This document shows positions 7,275 to 8,041 of a stretch of 8,041 nucleotides of DNA, piece by piece. The position numbers and the translations under genes are program-made. The DNA comes from JAJXWB01 sp047605445 (GTDB taxonomy: Bacteria > Pseudomonadota > Alphaproteobacteria > Rhizobiales > Beijerinckiaceae): assembly GCA_047605445.1 (NCBI GenBank), contig JASGFP010000140.1, positions 1-8,041 on the forward strand. Direction: 5' to 3'. Below the pieces are notes generated by a model. It made no database searches. It saw only the letters and a list, made by a program, of their open reading frames with translations, and was not told the DNA's origin. Numbering within the stretch: position 1 is the stretch's first letter; each line of letters begins with the position of its first letter.

Positions 7275-8041
7275 ATGTCGAGACAGATGACCGGCGCCGA
7301 AATGATCGTGGAAGCCCTGAAGGACCAGGGCGTCGACACGCTGTTCGGCTATCCCGGCGGCGCGGTCCTGCCGATCTATGACGCCCTCTTCCACCAGAAC
7401 AAGGTGCGCCACGTTCTCGTGCGCCACGAGCAGGGCGCGGGCCATGCGGCCGAAGGCTACGCCCGCTCGACCGGCAAAGTCGGCGTGCTGCTGGTGACGT
7501 CTGGCCCCGGCGCGACCAATGCCGTGACGGCGCTGACCGACGCTTTGATGGATTCCATTCCGCTGGTCTGCATCACCGGCCAGGTGCCGACGCATCTCAT
7601 CGGCTCCGACGCCTTCCAGGAATGCGACACGGTCGGCATCACCCGCCATTGCACCAAGCACAATTATCTCGTGAAGCGGATCGAGGACCTGCCGCGCATC
7701 CTGCACGAGGCATTTTACGTGGCGTCCAGCGGCCGGCCGGGCCCGGTCGTGATCGACGTGCCGAAGGACATTCAGTTCGCCACCGGGACCTACCATTTCC
7801 CGCGCAACATCCAGCACAAGACCTACCAGCCGCAGCTCAAGGGCGACCGCGCCAAAATCAAGCAGGCTGTGGCCATGATGGCTGCGGCGAAGAAGCCGGT
7901 CTTCTACACCGGCGGCGGAATCATCAATTCGGGCGCGGCGGCCTCCACGCTGCTGCGCGAACTCGTCAAGCTGACGGGCTTCCCGATCACCTCGACCTTG
8001 ATGGGGCTCGGCGCCTATCCCGCGCCCGATCCGCAATGGCT
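7275..8041 (+). CDS. ilvI: Acetolactate synthase large (catalytic) subunit, 3' end outside window
   Basis: The frame is open to the window end (255 codons of an expected 580-600). Acetolactate synthase joins two pyruvates, or pyruvate and 2-oxobutyrate, using thiamine diphosphate, FAD and Mg2+; this is the first shared step of valine, leucine and isoleucine synthesis. Visible family motifs are FGYPGGAVLPIYDAL (24-38), VLVRHEQGAGHAAEGYAR (47-64) with catalytic Glu52, and VTSGPGATN shortly after. SGRPGPVVIDVPKD closes the N-terminal ThDP-binding domain, and the FAD-binding middle domain begins near the end. The ATG at 7275 is chosen because CAGGAG (7263-7268) is six bases away; ATG 7269 abuts that site. 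The small subunit gene (ilvH/ilvN) would be expected downstream. The symbol ilvB is equally used for this gene. Confidence 0.95.
   Translation, partial: MSRQMTGAEMIVEALKDQGVDTLFGYPGGAVLPIYDALFHQNKVRHVLVRHEQGAGHAAEGYARSTGKVGVLLVTSGPGATNAVTALTDALMDSIPLVCITGQVPTHLIGSDAFQECDTVGITRHCTKHNYLVKRIEDLPRILHEAFYVASSGRPGPVVIDVPKDIQFATGTYHFPRNIQHKTYQPQLKGDRAKIKQAVAMMAAAKKPVFYTGGGIINSGAAASTLLRELVKLTGFPITSTLMGLGAYPAPDPQW

Noticed and set aside
7245..8036. Minus-strand open frame of 263 codons
   Set aside because: It is the complement of the acetolactate synthase gene, whose motifs and ribosome site are unmistakable.

Overview
The window reads as chromosomal DNA from a high-GC alphaproteobacterium, most likely of the order Hyphomicrobiales (Rhizobiales). 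This rests on strongly GC-biased codons, an alphaproteobacterial-looking tRNA promoter, and a 523-residue LeuA and an IlvI-type acetolactate synthase that each follow a translated leader peptide. Genus cannot be fixed by eye; a Methylocystaceae/Beijerinckiaceae-like background is only a guess.

Layout, left to right. (1) A tRNA-Lys (CTT) on the minus strand, cut by the window edge, with a recognisable promoter. (2) A small secreted Tyr/Gly/Arg-rich protein (200-568), separated by a bidirectional terminator from the convergent gene leuA. (3) leuA (2191-620, minus) with a long 5' leader carrying a leucine-rich leader peptide (2439-2314) and mutually exclusive RNA pairings. (4) A plus-strand run of housekeeping or accessory genes: a 90-residue protein of unknown function with a strong terminator, a PaaI-type hotdog thioesterase, a small lipoprotein, and a Rieske-type non-haem iron oxygenase. 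(5) An AT-rich segment, about 5110-7000, whose base composition differs sharply from both flanks. It holds two divergent genes for probable exported proteins: a DUF1353-family protein and a ClpP-fold (COG3904-like) serine protease-like protein. (6) The ilv control region (about 7038-7227): a palindrome, a probable promoter, a 16-codon leader peptide with consecutive Leu-Ile-Val codons, an antiterminator and a T-tract terminator. (7) The 5' two fifths or so of the acetolactate synthase large subunit (ilvI/ilvB), running off the window end.

The unifying theme is branched-chain amino acid synthesis. The acetolactate synthase makes the first committed intermediate of valine and leucine, LeuA takes the leucine branch, and each appears to be controlled by its own translated leader. 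The most unusual element is the AT-rich two-gene insert placed directly upstream of the ilv promoter region, which looks horizontally acquired. No CRISPR array, transposase, integrase or rRNA is visible.
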